Assembly: GCA_025999455.1 (NCBI GenBank)
Contig: AP024683.1
Location: 1,557,501-1,621,500, forward strand
Length of the DNA: 64,000 nucleotides
Direction: 5' to 3'
Origin: Geminicoccaceae bacterium
GTDB lineage: Bacteria; Pseudomonadota; Alphaproteobacteria; Geminicoccales; Geminicoccaceae
Shown: in pieces, positions 34,874-44,270 of the stretch
Numbering within the stretch: position 1 is the first letter of the stretch
How the letters are laid out: the number at the start of each line of letters is the position of its first letter
Position numbers and translations under genes: made by a program
Notes under the pieces: generated by a model
The model's database searches: none
The model's input: only the letters and a program-made list of their open reading frames with translations
Told to the model about the DNA's origin: nothing

Positions 34874-36316
34874 ATGGCTCGGCCGATCCTGGTCTGGTTC
34901 ACCCGCGATCTGCGCCTCGCGGACCATCCCGCGCTCGACGCGGCCGCGCGGGCCGGTCGGCCGATCGTCGCCCTCTTCGTGCTCGACGACGTCTCGCCGG
35001 GCCCTTGGGCGCGGGGGGCGGCCTCGCGCTGGTTCCTCGCCGGAGCGCTCGAATCGCTCGCCGACGCGATCGCCGCGCGCGGCGGCCGTCTCCTCCTGCG
35101 GCAGGGGCCGGCCGATCGGGTCGTGGCCGAGCTCGCCCGGGCGCTCGGCCCCGAGGCGGTGCACTGGAGCCGCGGCCTCGATCCGGCGAGCCGTGCGGTC
35201 GAGGCGCGGCTCGAGCGCAAGCTCACCGAACTCGGGATCGCCGCGCGCGCCTTCCCGGGCTTCACGATCCACGAGCCGCGCGCGGTCCTGCAACGCGACG
35301 GCGAGCCCTACCGGGTCTACACGCCCTTCTCGCGCGCCTGGCTCGAGCGCGAGCCGCCCGACCGGCCGCTCCCCGTGCCCGACCGGCTCGCCTTCCTCGC
35401 CCCCGAGCTCGAAAGCGAGACGATCGACTCGCTCGCGCTCAGGCCCACGAAGCCCGACTGGGCGGGCGGGCTGCGGGCGGCCTGGGACGCGTCGGAGCGC
35501 GGGGCGGAAGCGCTGCTCGAGCGGTTCCTCGACGGTGCGATCTGGAGCTACGGCCGGGCCCGCGATTTCCCGGGGCGGCCCGGCGTGTCGCGCCTCTCGC
35601 CGCATCTGGCGGTCGGCACGATCTCGCCCCGGCGGATCTATTGGGCAGCCCGGGCGCGGGCCGAGGCCGAGGGCCGCGGCTTTTCCGCCGCCTGGCCGTT
35701 CGTGCGCCAGCTCGTCTGGCGCGAGTTCGCCTGGTCGAACCTCTTCCATTTCCCGCAACTGCCGGACCGGCCGCTGCGCGCCGAGTTCGACCGCTTCCCG
35801 TGGGGCCCCGACGAGGCGGCGCTGCGCGCCTGGCGCAAAGGGCGCACGGGCTACCCGATCGTCGACGCCGGGATGCGCGAGCTCTGGACGACGGGCTGGA
35901 TGCACAACCGGGTTCGGATGATCACCGGCTCCTTCCTGACCAAGGATCTGTTGATCTCCTGGCAGGAGGGCGAGCGCTGGTTCTGGGACACGCTCGTCGA
36001 CGCCGATCTGGCCAACAACGCCATGGGCTGGCAGTGGGTGGCGGGCTGCGGGATCGACGCCGCCCCCTATTTCCGGATCTTCAATCCCGTCCTGCAGGCG
36101 AAGAAGTTCGACCCGGACGGCGCCTACGTCCGCCGCTGGGTCCCGGAGCTCGCGAAGCTCCCGAGCGAATGGATCCACGAGCCCTGGGCCGCGCCGCCGC
36201 TCGTCCTCGAGGAAGCGGGGGTGCGGCTGGGGGTGACCTACCCGCGGCCGACCGTCGACCACGGCCGCGCGCGCGAGCGGGCGCTCGCCGCCTTCGAGGC
36301 GATCCGCCGCGGCTGA
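34874..36316 (+). CDS. phrB: Deoxyribodipyrimidine photo-lyase (CPD photolyase, class I)
   Basis: 480 aa, ATG at 34874, 30 nt after pdeM. The N-terminal antenna domain begins ILVWFTRDLRLADHPAL; FAD-domain signatures are FVRQLVWREFAWSNLFHFP, TGYPIVDAGMRELWTTGWMHNRVRM, and NNAMGWQWVAGCGIDAAPYFRIFNP. It splits UV-induced cyclobutane dimers using blue light. Sitting behind the helicase and PdeM genes it extends this locus into a DNA-repair cluster. Confidence 0.96.
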   Translation: MARPILVWFTRDLRLADHPALDAAARAGRPIVALFVLDDVSPGPWARGAASRWFLAGALESLADAIAARGGRLLLRQGPADRVVAELARALGPEAVHWSRGLDPASRAVEARLERKLTELGIAARAFPGFTIHEPRAVLQRDGEPYRVYTPFSRAWLEREPPDRPLPVPDRLAFLAPELESETIDSLALRPTKPDWAGGLRAAWDASERGAEALLERFLDGAIWSYGRARDFPGRPGVSRLSPHLAVGTISPRRIYWAARARAEAEGRGFSAAWPFVRQLVWREFAWSNLFHFPQLPDRPLRAEFDRFPWGPDEAALRAWRKGRTGYPIVDAGMRELWTTGWMHNRVRMITGSFLTKDLLISWQEGERWFWDTLVDADLANNAMGWQWVAGCGIDAAPYFRIFNPVLQAKKFDPDGAYVRRWVPELAKLPSEWIHEPWAAPPLVLEEAGVRLGVTYPRPTVDHGRARERALAAFEAIRRG

Positions 36317-36396
36317 ACGCGCCGCCGCTTGGTCGCGCGCTCGACCCAGAGTATCGTCGGCCATCCTTCGAGCGCGCGCCTTCGGGGAGGCGGAGG

Positions 36397-36705
36397 ATGG
36401 GACGAGCGGGCGCGGCCTTGCTGTTCGTGGGGCTCGGGGTGGCCCCGGCGTCGGCGCACGATTGGTATCAGGGGTTGCGCAACCCCGCGGGCGAGCTCTG
36501 TTGCGGGGTCCGCGATTGCGCGCCGGTCGCCGAATGCGTCGTCGAGGGCCGGGAAGGGATCGTCCATCGCGGGGTGTGCGTGGCGATCCCGGCCGATCGG
36601 CTCGTGCCGATGCCCTCACCCGACGGGCGGGCGCATCTCTGCACCCGACCCCATCCGACACTCGGCGAGCGGATCGTTTGCGTGATCCTGCCCGGCAGCG
36701 CCTGA
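36397..36705 (+). CDS. Small secreted Cys-rich protein
   Basis: 102 aa, ATG at 36397 preceded directly by CGGAGG. A signal peptide ends at about PASA|HDW. The mature part has HDWYQGLRNPAGELCCGVRDC and four more cysteines (AECVVEG, GVCVAI, HLCTRP, RIVCVI), seven in total, so disulfides and an export role are likely. Related small periplasmic proteins of unknown function occur in alphaproteobacteria. It is separate from phrB by about 80 nt and convergent with the next gene. Confidence 0.75.
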   Translation: MGRAGAALLFVGLGVAPASAHDWYQGLRNPAGELCCGVRDCAPVAECVVEGREGIVHRGVCVAIPADRLVPMPSPDGRAHLCTRPHPTLGERIVCVILPGSA

Positions 36706-36711
36706 GGCGCC

Positions 36712-37734
36712 TCACTCGAGGCCGAGGTCCTCGGCGTAGGCGAAGAGCGCCGGCGTGCCGCCCGAGTGGAGGAAGATCACCCGCCGATCCTTGCCGATCC
36801 GGCCCTTGCGGATCGCGTCCACGAGCCCGGCCATGGCCTTGGCGGTGTAGACCGGGTCGAGGATCAAACCCTCGGTGCGGGCGCAGAGGAAGAGCGCCTC
36901 GCGGGCTTCGGGGGTGAGGATCCCGTAGCCCGGGCCGATATAGTCGTCGGTCGCGCCGACGTGCGCGGGGGTGACGCGCGTCGCGATGCCGAGATGTTCC
37001 GCCGTGGCGTTGGCGATCTCGGCGATGTCGACGTCCCTGGGCTTCGACCAGCGGATCGAGGTCACGGTGCGGAGCTCGGTGCCCGATCCGAGCGCCCGGA
37101 GCCCGAGCACGAGGCCGGCGGGCTGCATGTTGGCGCCGCACTGCCAGAGCTCGTGGAAGACGTGACCGGTCGCTTCCATCTGGTCGACGAGCTCCAGCGT
37201 GGCGGCGACGTAGCCGAGCGCGCCCAGGACGTTGCTGCGCAGACCGAGCGGCTCGACCACGTAGACCTTGCGGCCCCGGCGGCGGAGCTCCTCGGCGCGG
37301 GCGTCGATGAGCGGCTGGAGCTTTTCCATGGTGTCGAGGTCGACGATCTCGACCTCGGCGCCCATGAGCCGGTCCAGGAGCAGATTGCCCTGCAGCTTCG
37401 GGCCCTTCTGGCCGTGCAGCAGGATCAGGTGGATGGCGAGCCCGAGCCGCGCGCAGGCGGCGGTCATCTGCCGGCACCAGTTCGATTGGGTGTAGGCGCC
37501 GGCGATCACCGTGTCGCAGCCCGAGGCCAGGATGTCGGCGAACAGGAACTCGAGCTGGCGGGTCTTGTTGCCGCCGAAGGCGAGGCCCGTGAGATCGTCG
37601 CGCTTGACCCAGATCTCGGGCCCGCCGAGTGCTTCCGAGAGGCGCGGCAGCGGGTGGAGCGGGGTCGGCAGGCAGGCGAGCGGGACCCGCGGCTGGCGGG
37701 CGAGGGCGGCTTCGAGGTCGGCGCGCGGTGTCAT
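36712..37734 (-). CDS. PLP-dependent D-cysteine desulfhydrase / ACC deaminase family enzyme
   Basis: 340 aa, ATG at 37734. WVKRDDLTGLAFGGNKTRQLEFL contains the Schiff-base Lys57; GAYTQSNWCRQMTAACARLG and the phosphate-binding/C-terminal FLHSGGTPALFAY are family marks. Tryptophan-synthase-beta fold type II PLP enzymes of this group open ACC or release sulfide from D-cysteine; sequence alone does not decide. A divergent sufE-like gene starts 125 nt away, which mildly favours sulfur metabolism. Confidence 0.9.
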   Translation of the reverse strand: MTPRADLEAALARQPRVPLACLPTPLHPLPRLSEALGGPEIWVKRDDLTGLAFGGNKTRQLEFLFADILASGCDTVIAGAYTQSNWCRQMTAACARLGLAIHLILLHGQKGPKLQGNLLLDRLMGAEVEIVDLDTMEKLQPLIDARAEELRRRGRKVYVVEPLGLRSNVLGALGYVAATLELVDQMEATGHVFHELWQCGANMQPAGLVLGLRALGSGTELRTVTSIRWSKPRDVDIAEIANATAEHLGIATRVTPAHVGATDDYIGPGYGILTPEAREALFLCARTEGLILDPVYTAKAMAGLVDAIRKGRIGKDRRVIFLHSGGTPALFAYAEDLGLE

Positions 37735-37859
37735 GGTCGAGCTTTGGACCGGTTTCGGCCGCGGGTCGAGACCGGGCGTCGCATGGCTCCCGCGCGCCCG
37801 TCGCGGCCGGTTGAAGCGCGGCGCGGCCGGCGCCAGATTGCGCGGCGAAGGAGGACCCG

Positions 37860-38318
37860 ATGCCCGCCACGGCGACGATCGCGGAGGCGGCCGAGCAGAT
37901 CGCCGCCGATTTCGCGCTGTTCGACGAGTACCGCGACAAAATCGAATACATCCTCGACCGCGGCCGCGCCCTGCCGCCCATGCCCGAGGAGCTCAAGGTC
38001 GACGCGCATCTCGTCCCCGGCTGCCAGAGCCGGGTCTGGCTCGTGGCGCGGCGCGACCCCGCGACCGGCCGGATCCGCTTCCAGGCCGACAGCGACGCCT
38101 ACATCGTCAAAGGTCTGATCGCCCTCCTCCTCCAGCTCTACGACGACCGCCTGCCCGAGGAGATCCTCGCCAATCCGCCCAAGGTCCTGGACGAGATCGG
38201 GCTCACCCTCTTCTTGACGCCGGGCCGCTCGAACGGCCTCGCGAGCATGATCGCGAAGATCCAAGCCCACGCCCGGGCGCTGGCCGAGAGCTCGGCAGCG
38301 GCGCCGGCAGCGGCTTGA
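37860..38318 (+). CDS. sufE: SufE family cysteine-desulfuration protein
   Basis: 152 aa, ATG at 37860 with GGAGG 6 nt upstream. The sulfur-accepting Cys55 is in LVPGCQSRVWL, and the fold markers FDEYRDKIEYILDRGRALPPMP and LIALLLQLYDDRLPEEIL are present. SufE takes persulfide from the desulfurase SufS for Fe-S cluster assembly. The other suf genes are not adjacent, as is common for stand-alone SufE in alphaproteobacteria. Divergent from the PLP enzyme and convergent with the diguanylate cyclase. Confidence 0.94.
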   Translation: MPATATIAEAAEQIAADFALFDEYRDKIEYILDRGRALPPMPEELKVDAHLVPGCQSRVWLVARRDPATGRIRFQADSDAYIVKGLIALLLQLYDDRLPEEILANPPKVLDEIGLTLFLTPGRSNGLASMIAKIQAHARALAESSAAAPAAA

Positions 38319-38322
38319 GGGC

Positions 38323-39348
38323 TCAGTCGGCCTCGCGCTCGACCCGGTTGCGGCCCGAGGCCTTGGCCCGGTAGAGCGCCGCGTCGGCGCGGGCGAGGAA
38401 GCGGTCGAGCGGCTCGCCCGGGCGGAAGCGCGCCGCACCGATCGAGAGCGTGACGGTGCCGAGCCGGCGCCCGTCGGATTTCAAGACGACCTCGCGATCC
38501 CCGACCTCCGAGCGGATCCGCTCGGCGAGCTCGCAGGCGCTGCCGAGATCGGTCGCGGGCAAGAGCAGCGCGAACTCCTCGCCGCCGTAGCGGGCGGCGA
38601 TCCGCGGCGGCAGGGCCTTCTCGGCGAGCTTGGCGGCCACGAGCTTCAAGACGAGGTCGCCCACCGGGTGGCCCCAGGTGTCGTTGAAGCGCTTGAAATG
38701 GTCGATGTCGACCATGAGGAGGGAGAGCGGCGCACCCTGCTCGATCGCCTCGCGGGCGAGCTTCTCGAGCGCGCGGTCGAAGCGGCGGCGGTTGCCGATC
38801 CCGGTCAAGGGATCGCTGCTCATCGCGTCCTCGGCCTTGGCGAGGTCGACCCGCAGCGCGGCGAGTTCGGCGTCGCGCCGGCCGAGCTCCTGCTCGAGGG
38901 CTTCCGCGCGCGCCCGCATGGCCGCGGTGGCGGCCTGCAGCTCGGCCACGAGCCGCGCGATGCCGTCGCTCCGGCCGCTGCGCTCGAGCGTCGTGGCGGC
39001 ACCTTCGAGGGTCGCACCGTAGGCCGCGGTGTCGGCCCGGAACCCGCCGAGCTCACCGGCGATCGCCCCGAGCGCGCCGTCGGCCTTGCCGACCAGCTCC
39101 TGGATCCGCTCGAGCTGGGCGGTACGGCCCAAGAAGCGCTCGACGAGCTCGAGATGGCGGACCTCGTCCAAGGGCTCGCCCTTGGCCTCGAGCTCGCGGA
39201 TCGTCTTGCTCAGCGCCGGGTTCTGGCCGGCGTGATGGGTGAACCAGACGGCGTAGTTGAGGGCGGTGGGTGGGACCGCGTGGCGGCGCAGCGAAGCGAG
39301 CGCGCTTTCGGCAGCGGCCTGCAGATGCGCGAGATAGTCCCCGGCCAA
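38323..39348 (-). CDS. Diguanylate cyclase (GGDEF domain) with alphaproteobacterial N-terminal region
   Basis: 341 aa from the TTG at 39348, which has GGAG at 6 nt spacing; the frame upstream lacks another usable start until it enters the inositol-phosphatase region. Residues about 1-120 include ALNYAVWFTHHAGQNPALS, a conserved block in GGDEF proteins of this class; about 140-185 form a coiled coil; the GGDEF domain (SDPLTGIGNRRRFD to the end) has the active-site loop ARYGGEEFALLLP. The RxxD inhibitory site upstream of the loop reads LPPR, so product feedback is probably absent. Makes c-di-GMP; cytosolic. Confidence 0.85.
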   Translation of the reverse strand: MAGDYLAHLQAAAESALASLRRHAVPPTALNYAVWFTHHAGQNPALSKTIRELEAKGEPLDEVRHLELVERFLGRTAQLERIQELVGKADGALGAIAGELGGFRADTAAYGATLEGAATTLERSGRSDGIARLVAELQAATAAMRARAEALEQELGRRDAELAALRVDLAKAEDAMSSDPLTGIGNRRRFDRALEKLAREAIEQGAPLSLLMVDIDHFKRFNDTWGHPVGDLVLKLVAAKLAEKALPPRIAARYGGEEFALLLPATDLGSACELAERIRSEVGDREVVLKSDGRRLGTVTLSIGAARFRPGEPLDRFLARADAALYRAKASGRNRVEREAD

Positions 39349-39479
39349 GCCCGTCTCCGCCCGAGCACCGGCCGCGCCGCCGGCTCGCCATGCGTTCTCG
39401 GAACGCGTGTCATGCGGATTCGGCGGAATGTTTCGACGAATGTCAACTCTTGGTAGCGAGATTGCTCCGAAATTTTCGA

Positions 39480-40265
39480 TCAGCGCGGACGCGGGCCGTC
39501 GACGCCCTCGAGCAGGCGCACGAGCTCGACCGCGCCGGCCACGACCGTCCGCCGCTCGAGGAGCGGCCGGCCGTCGAGGAACGGCGTCACGCAGCCGCCC
39601 GCTTCCTCGACCAGCAAGAGCCCGCCGAGCACGTCCCAGGCGTTCGTGCGGAAGGCGATCGCCGCATCGAGCCGGCCGTCGGCGACGTGGGCCAAGGTCA
39701 AAGCGGCGGAGCCCATGCGGCGATGATCGACGCCCGCCTCGAGCAGCCGCCGCATCGCCTGGAGATAAGGTTCGGCCGGCGTCTTGAAATTGTGCGAGAA
39801 GCCGACGCAGGCCTGCGCGCGCGGCCGCGCCGCCACCCGCACGGGCCGTCCGTCGCGCGTGGCACCGCCACCCTTGCGGGCCTCGAACAGCTCGTCGTGG
39901 ACCGGATCGTAGGTGAGCGCGAGGCGGGTCGCCCCGTCGGCGACGAAGGCCAGGGCCACGCACCAATAGGGCAGGCCCTTGAGGAAGTTGGCGGTGCCGT
40001 CGATCGGGTCGATCACCCAGAGCCGGTCGGCCTCGACCCCACCGCCTTCCTCGCCGAGCACGGCATCGTTCGGGAAGAGGGCGGCGAGGCGGGTGCGGAT
40101 CAGCGACTCGCTCTCCCGGTCCGCCCGGCTCACGAGATCCTGCGGCCCCTTGGCTTCGATCGCGAGCGCGTCGCGGGCGCGGAAATGGCGCAGCGCCACC
40201 GTACCCGCCTCGCGCAGGATCGCGCGTGCCGCCGAAAGGCGCGCGTCGAGCTCGGCCTCGTTCAT
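39480..40265 (-). CDS. Inositol monophosphatase family protein
   Basis: 261 aa, ATG at 40265 overlapping the recD2 stop by 4 nt. Li+-sensitive phosphatase motifs: GEEGG (Glu72/73), WVIDPIDGTANFLKG (86-97) and the C-terminal WDVLGGLLLVEEAGG. It could be inositol-1-phosphatase (SuhB-like), 3'-phosphoadenosine phosphatase (CysQ) or another member; the sequence is insufficient to tell. Coupling to the helicase gene suggests co-expression, not shared function. Confidence 0.92.
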   Translation of the reverse strand: MNEAELDARLSAARAILREAGTVALRHFRARDALAIEAKGPQDLVSRADRESESLIRTRLAALFPNDAVLGEEGGGVEADRLWVIDPIDGTANFLKGLPYWCVALAFVADGATRLALTYDPVHDELFEARKGGGATRDGRPVRVAARPRAQACVGFSHNFKTPAEPYLQAMRRLLEAGVDHRRMGSAALTLAHVADGRLDAAIAFRTNAWDVLGGLLLVEEAGGCVTPFLDGRPLLERRTVVAGAVELVRLLEGVDGPRPR

Positions 40266-42418
40266 CGTTCCTCGGCTCCGTTCGTGGCCCGGCGCTCTTC
40301 GAGCACGGCGAGGCGGGCTCGGAGAAGGGTGTGGCGCGTCGCCCCGGCCCCCTCGCGGACGGCACGGGCGAGGGCGCCCGGCTCGACCACGAGCACGACG
40401 AGCCGGCGGGCCCGGGTCACGGCGGTGTAGAGGAGCCGGCGTTGGAGCATGCGGCCGTGCGAGCGACACAGCGCCACGACGACGGCCGCATATTCCGAGC
40501 CCTGCGCCTTGTGCACGGTGGCGGCGAAGGCCGGGGCGAGGGCGTCGAGCTCGTCGAAGCCGTAAGCGACCGGCCGGCCGTCGAAGACGACCTCGACCGT
40601 CCGCGCGGCCCGGTCGATCGCGGCGATGCGGCCGAGATCGCCGTTGTAGACGTCGCGCTCGTAATCGTTGGCGAGCTGCATGACCTTGTCGCCGACCCCG
40701 AGCCGCTGCCCGGCTCGCTCGAGCGCATCCGCGGGCGCGGGGTTGAGCCGCGCCTGCAGGAGCCGGTTGAGCTCGCGCACACCCGCCGCGCCCCGGTTGA
40801 CCGGGCTCAGCACTTGGATGTCGGTCCAAGGATCGAGGCCGAAGCGTTCCGGGATCCGCTCGGCCACGAGCTCGACGATGCGGGCCGCGGCTTCCTCGGG
40901 GCCGGCCGCCTTGATGCCGAAGAAATCGCCCGCCGGATCCTCACCGCGGGCGAATTCCGGGAGCTCGCCCCGGTTGATCCGGTGCGCGTTGCGGACGATC
41001 CCGCTCTCCTGGGCCTGGCGGAAGATCTCGCGCAGCGCCACGGCCGGGACCCGGCCGCTCGCGAGCAGATCGGCCAGGACCTGGCCCGGGCCGACCGAGG
41101 GGAGCTGGTCGGCATCGCCCACTAGCAGGAGGGCGGCGCCGTCGGGCAGGGCTTCGAGGGTCGCGCGCATCAAGAGCGTGTCGACCATCGAGACCTCGTC
41201 GACGATCAAGAGGTCGCATTCGAGCGGCCGGCCGCGCCGTCGCCGGAAGCCGCGGCCGGGCTCGGCTTCGAGCAGGCGGTGGAGGGTCTTCGCTTCCCGC
41301 CCGGTGCTGTCGGCCAGCCGCTTGGCCGCCCGGCCGGTCGGGGCGGCGAGGGCGACGCGCAGGCCCGGCTCCTCGAAGGCCGCCAGGATCGCGCGGACGA
41401 GCGTGGTCTTGCCGGTGCCGGGCCCGCCCGTGACGATCAAGAGCTTGGACGAGAGCGCGGCGCGCAGGGCGGCGCGCTGGCCGGGGGCGGGCTCGAGGCC
41501 GAGGCTCGCGGCGGCGCGCGCGAGCGTCGCTTCGGGGTCGGCGAACCGCCAGCCGAGCGGGACGGCGGCGAGCCGGCCGAGCTCGTGGACGATCGCCTCT
41601 TCGGCGCGGGCGAGCTCCGGCAGTTGGATCCAGCTCCGCCCGTCGACGTCGGTCGCGATCAGGAGCGCCTCGGCGAGGGCCCGGTCGAGCGCGGGCTCGA
41701 GCGGGGGCGGGTCCGGACCCAAGAGAGCCCGGGCTTCGGCGAGGAGCGTCGAACGGCCGAGGGCGGTGTGGCCCTCCTCGGCGGCGCGGCGCAGCGTCTC
41801 TTCGAGCGCGCCCACGAGCCGCACCGGTGCCGCCTCGTCGATTCCGAGGCGACGGGCGAGCGCGTCGGCGGTCCGGAAGCCGACCCCCGGGACCTCGCGC
41901 GCGAGCGCGTAGGGATCGGCCGTCACCCGCGCCATCGCCCCCTCGCCCCAGGCCTGGAGGACGGCACGGGCGCGGGCCAGACCCACCCCGTGGGCGTGCA
42001 GGAAAAGGAGGAGATCGCGGCCGGTCCGGTGCTCGCGCCAGGCCCGCACGAGCTCGTCGGCGAGGCCGCGCTTCAAGCCCTTCACCTCGGCGAGCCGTTC
42101 CGGGTGGCGCTCCAGGATCTCGGGCAGATCGCTCCCGAACCGGGCGACGAGCTTGGCCGCGGTCTTGGGCCCGAGGCCCGGGACGATGCCCGAAGCGAGA
42201 TAATCGGCCAGGGCTTCGGGCGAGCCGGGTGGGAGGATCTCGACGGCGCTCGCGACGAGCTGGCGGCCCCAGGCCGGATCGTCGCGCCAGGTGCCGCGGG
42301 CCCGGACGAGCTCACCCTCGCGCGGCTCGGGCAGGGTCGCGACGAGCGTCACGGGCGCCTCGGCCGTTCGATCGAGCCGCAGCACGGTCCAGCCGGTCTC
42401 CGGCCGGTGGAAGATCAC
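40262..42418 (-). CDS. recD2: RecD-like (RecD2-type) ATP-dependent DNA helicase
   Basis: 718 aa from the GTG at 42418. The usual N-terminal OB-like strand TVTGTIGRVIFHRPETGWTVLRL seems to extend about 9 residues upstream of this start, so translation may begin earlier at a non-ATG codon. Helix-hairpin-helix segments (GIVPGLGPKTAAKLVARFG) lead to the SF1B core: VTGGPGTGKTTLVRAIL, LIVDEVSMVDTLL, LVGDADQLPSVGPGQVL, and TVHKAQGSEYAAVVVAL plus LLYTAVTRARRLV. A RecBCD complex is not implied, since no recB or recC is nearby. It unwinds DNA 5'-3'. Confidence 0.9.
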   Translation of the reverse strand: MIFHRPETGWTVLRLDRTAEAPVTLVATLPEPREGELVRARGTWRDDPAWGRQLVASAVEILPPGSPEALADYLASGIVPGLGPKTAAKLVARFGSDLPEILERHPERLAEVKGLKRGLADELVRAWREHRTGRDLLLFLHAHGVGLARARAVLQAWGEGAMARVTADPYALAREVPGVGFRTADALARRLGIDEAAPVRLVGALEETLRRAAEEGHTALGRSTLLAEARALLGPDPPPLEPALDRALAEALLIATDVDGRSWIQLPELARAEEAIVHELGRLAAVPLGWRFADPEATLARAAASLGLEPAPGQRAALRAALSSKLLIVTGGPGTGKTTLVRAILAAFEEPGLRVALAAPTGRAAKRLADSTGREAKTLHRLLEAEPGRGFRRRRGRPLECDLLIVDEVSMVDTLLMRATLEALPDGAALLLVGDADQLPSVGPGQVLADLLASGRVPAVALREIFRQAQESGIVRNAHRINRGELPEFARGEDPAGDFFGIKAAGPEEAAARIVELVAERIPERFGLDPWTDIQVLSPVNRGAAGVRELNRLLQARLNPAPADALERAGQRLGVGDKVMQLANDYERDVYNGDLGRIAAIDRAARTVEVVFDGRPVAYGFDELDALAPAFAATVHKAQGSEYAAVVVALCRSHGRMLQRRLLYTAVTRARRLVVLVVEPGALARAVREGAGATRHTLLRARLAVLEERRATNGAEER

Positions 42419-42595
42419 CCGGCCGATCGTGCCGGTGACGGTCGCCTCGCCGGTGGCGGGCTCCAGCGGGCGCGTGGCGGTGACGGGCGGCGGCAGGGAC
42501 GGCTCCCTCGCTCGGCGCCGGCTTGCGTGGCGGCTCGGCCGGGCCTAACGGACGCGAACCTAGCGGAAGCGCCACGGGCGACGAAGGAGGGGGAG

Positions 42596-43399
42596 ATGCG
42601 CGGCAAGGGTTGGGAACCTTGGAAGCCGGGGCTGAAGTTGCCGCTGCCGGGTCTGCCGCGGGTCGTCGCCCATCGCGGCGCCTCGGCGGACGCGCCCGAG
42701 AACACGCTCGCCGCCTTCCGCCTCGCCCGCGAGCGCGGGGCCACGATGGTCGAGCTCGACACCCGGCTCACCCGCGACGGGGTGCTCGTCGTCATCCACG
42801 ATTCGACGCTCGACCGGACGACCGACGGCCACGGCCGGGTGATCGAGACCGACGCCGCGCGGATCGCCGCCCTCGATGCCGGGTCCTGGTTCGATCCACG
42901 CTTCCGCGGCGAGGCCGTGCCGACGCTCGAGGCCGCCCTGGAGCTCCTCGCCCGGCTCGGGATGGGGGTGAACGTCGAGCTCAAGGCCGATCCGGGCCAG
43001 GAGCGGCGGACCGGGGCGGAGGCGGCGCGGCTGATCGAGCGGGTCTGGCCCGCCGAGGGCCCGCCCGTGCTCCTCTCCTCCTTCGCCGAGGAGGCGCTCG
43101 CCGCGGCGCGCCGGGAAGCCCCGGACCTGCCGCGTGGGCTCCTGCGCGAGCGGGCCGGGCCGGATTGGCGGGAGGCTCTGGAGCGGCTCGCCTGCACGAC
43201 CCTCCATCTCGGGCGCGGCCATCTCGACGAGGAAACCCTGCGCGAGCTCGTGCGCGAGGCCGTGCCGGTGCTCGTCTACACGGTCAACGATCCGGCCGAG
43301 GCCCGGCGGCTCTTCGACCGCGGCGTCCGGGCGGTCTTCTCCGATCGGCCGGAGGCGATCGCGCCCGTGGCTCCGCCTCTGCCGCACGCCTGGAGCTGA
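42596..43399 (+). CDS. Glycerophosphodiester phosphodiesterase
   Basis: 267 aa, ATG at 42596 after AAGGAGGGGGAG. The GDPD signature VVAHRGASADAPENTLAAF and ELDTRLTRDGVLVVIHDSTLDRTTDGHG supply the Glu/His/Asp metal and acid/base residues; NVELKAD follows. No signal peptide, so cytosolic UgpQ-like release of glycerol-3-phosphate is likely. Divergent from recD2, with both starts within about 180 bp. Confidence 0.95.
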   Translation: MRGKGWEPWKPGLKLPLPGLPRVVAHRGASADAPENTLAAFRLARERGATMVELDTRLTRDGVLVVIHDSTLDRTTDGHGRVIETDAARIAALDAGSWFDPRFRGEAVPTLEAALELLARLGMGVNVELKADPGQERRTGAEAARLIERVWPAEGPPVLLSSFAEEALAAARREAPDLPRGLLRERAGPDWREALERLACTTLHLGRGHLDEETLRELVREAVPVLVYTVNDPAEARRLFDRGVRAVFSDRPEAIAPVAPPLPHAWS

Positions 43400-43439
43400 G
43401 GGCCGCCGCCGGGGCGGGTGCCCCGGTCGCGCCGGCCGG

Positions 43440-44165
43440 TCAGTAGCGGCGCAAAAGGCCCACGAGCTTGCCCTGGACCTTGACCTGGTGGGGGCCGAAG
43501 ATCCGGGTCTCGTAGGCCGGGTTGGCGGCCTCGAGGGCGATCGAGGCGCCGCGCTTGCGCAGCCGCTTCAAGGTGACCTCGCGGTCGTCGATGAGCGCCA
43601 CGACGATGTCGCCGCTTTCGGCCGTCTCGGTGCGGCGGATGACGACCCAGTCGCCGTCCTGGATCCCGGCCTCGATCATCGAATCGCCCACGACCTGGAG
43701 GATGTAGTGCTCGCCCTCGCCGAGCAGCGCGGCCGGCACGTCCATGGTCGTGCCGTGGTCGGCCAGGGCCTCGATCGGCGTGCCGGCGGCGATCCGCCCG
43801 TAGACCGGCAGATCGACGTTCCCGGCGACACCGGCGAGCAGCCCCCCGCGCCGCGGCGGGCGGAACTCGGCGCGCACCACGTTCGAGCCCACGATCGGTG
43901 CCGGCAGCGAGGGGGCCGGCCGCGCCGCCGGTCGGCTCCCGGCTGCCGGCTGGAGCGGCGGCTTCACGACCTCGAGGGCGCGCGCCCGATAAGCGAGGCG
44001 GCGGATGAAGCCGCGTTCCTCGAGCCCCGAGATCAGCCGGTGGATGCCCGACTTCGAGCGCAGCCCCAAGGCCGCGCGCATTTCTTCGAAGGAGGGTGGC
44101 GTGCCGTGCTCCTGCATGTACTGGTGGATGAACTTCAGGAGCTCGAACTGGCGACGCGTGAGCAC
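43440..44165 (-). CDS. lexA: LexA repressor
   Basis: 241 aa, ATG at 44165. The winged-helix DNA-binding domain is residues 1-65 ([38 protein letters not shown]). A Pro/Ala linker (70-95) precedes the cleavage site Ala127-Gly128 in YGRIAAGTP; catalytic Ser162 is in [10 protein letters not shown] and Lys200 in EVTLKRL. RecA* triggers autocleavage during the SOS response. An SOS box overlaps its promoter, so autoregulation is expected. The gene lies 105 nt downstream of moeA in the same direction. Confidence 0.97.
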   Translation of the reverse strand: MLTRRQFELLKFIHQYMQEHGTPPSFEEMRAALGLRSKSGIHRLISGLEERGFIRRLAYRARALEVVKPPLQPAAGSRPAARPAPSLPAPIVGSNVVRAEFRPPRRGGLLAGVAGNVDLPVYGRIAAGTPIEALADHGTTMDVPAALLGEGEHYILQVVGDSMIEAGIQDGDWVVIRRTETAESGDIVVALIDDREVTLKRLRKRGASIALEAANPAYETRIFGPHQVKVQGKLVGLLRRY

Positions 44166-44216
44166 GCCCGGCCTCCGTCGGTGGAGGGACCAACTTTTGC
44201 GGGAAATTCGCCGAAT

Positions 44217-44245
44217 GTTCTAAGGGTGTTCCGCTCGCCGGTCAA
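44217..44245 (-). promoter_or_regulatory. lexA promoter with SOS box
   Basis: On the minus strand: TTGACC (-35; 44240-44245), 17-bp spacer, TAGAAC (-10; 44217-44222). The direct repeat GAAC-accctta-GAAC (44217-44231, GTTC-N7-GTTC on the plus strand) covers the -10 and is the standard alphaproteobacterial LexA site. Distance to the ATG is about 50 nt. Confidence 0.9.
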
Positions 44246-44270
44246 TTCGGCAAACGGGCGACAGGGTGTT

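Noticed and set aside
33845-37996. Open frame of 1,383 codons on the minus strand
   Set aside because: Antisense to pdeM, phrB and others; Arg/Pro-rich and without motifs.
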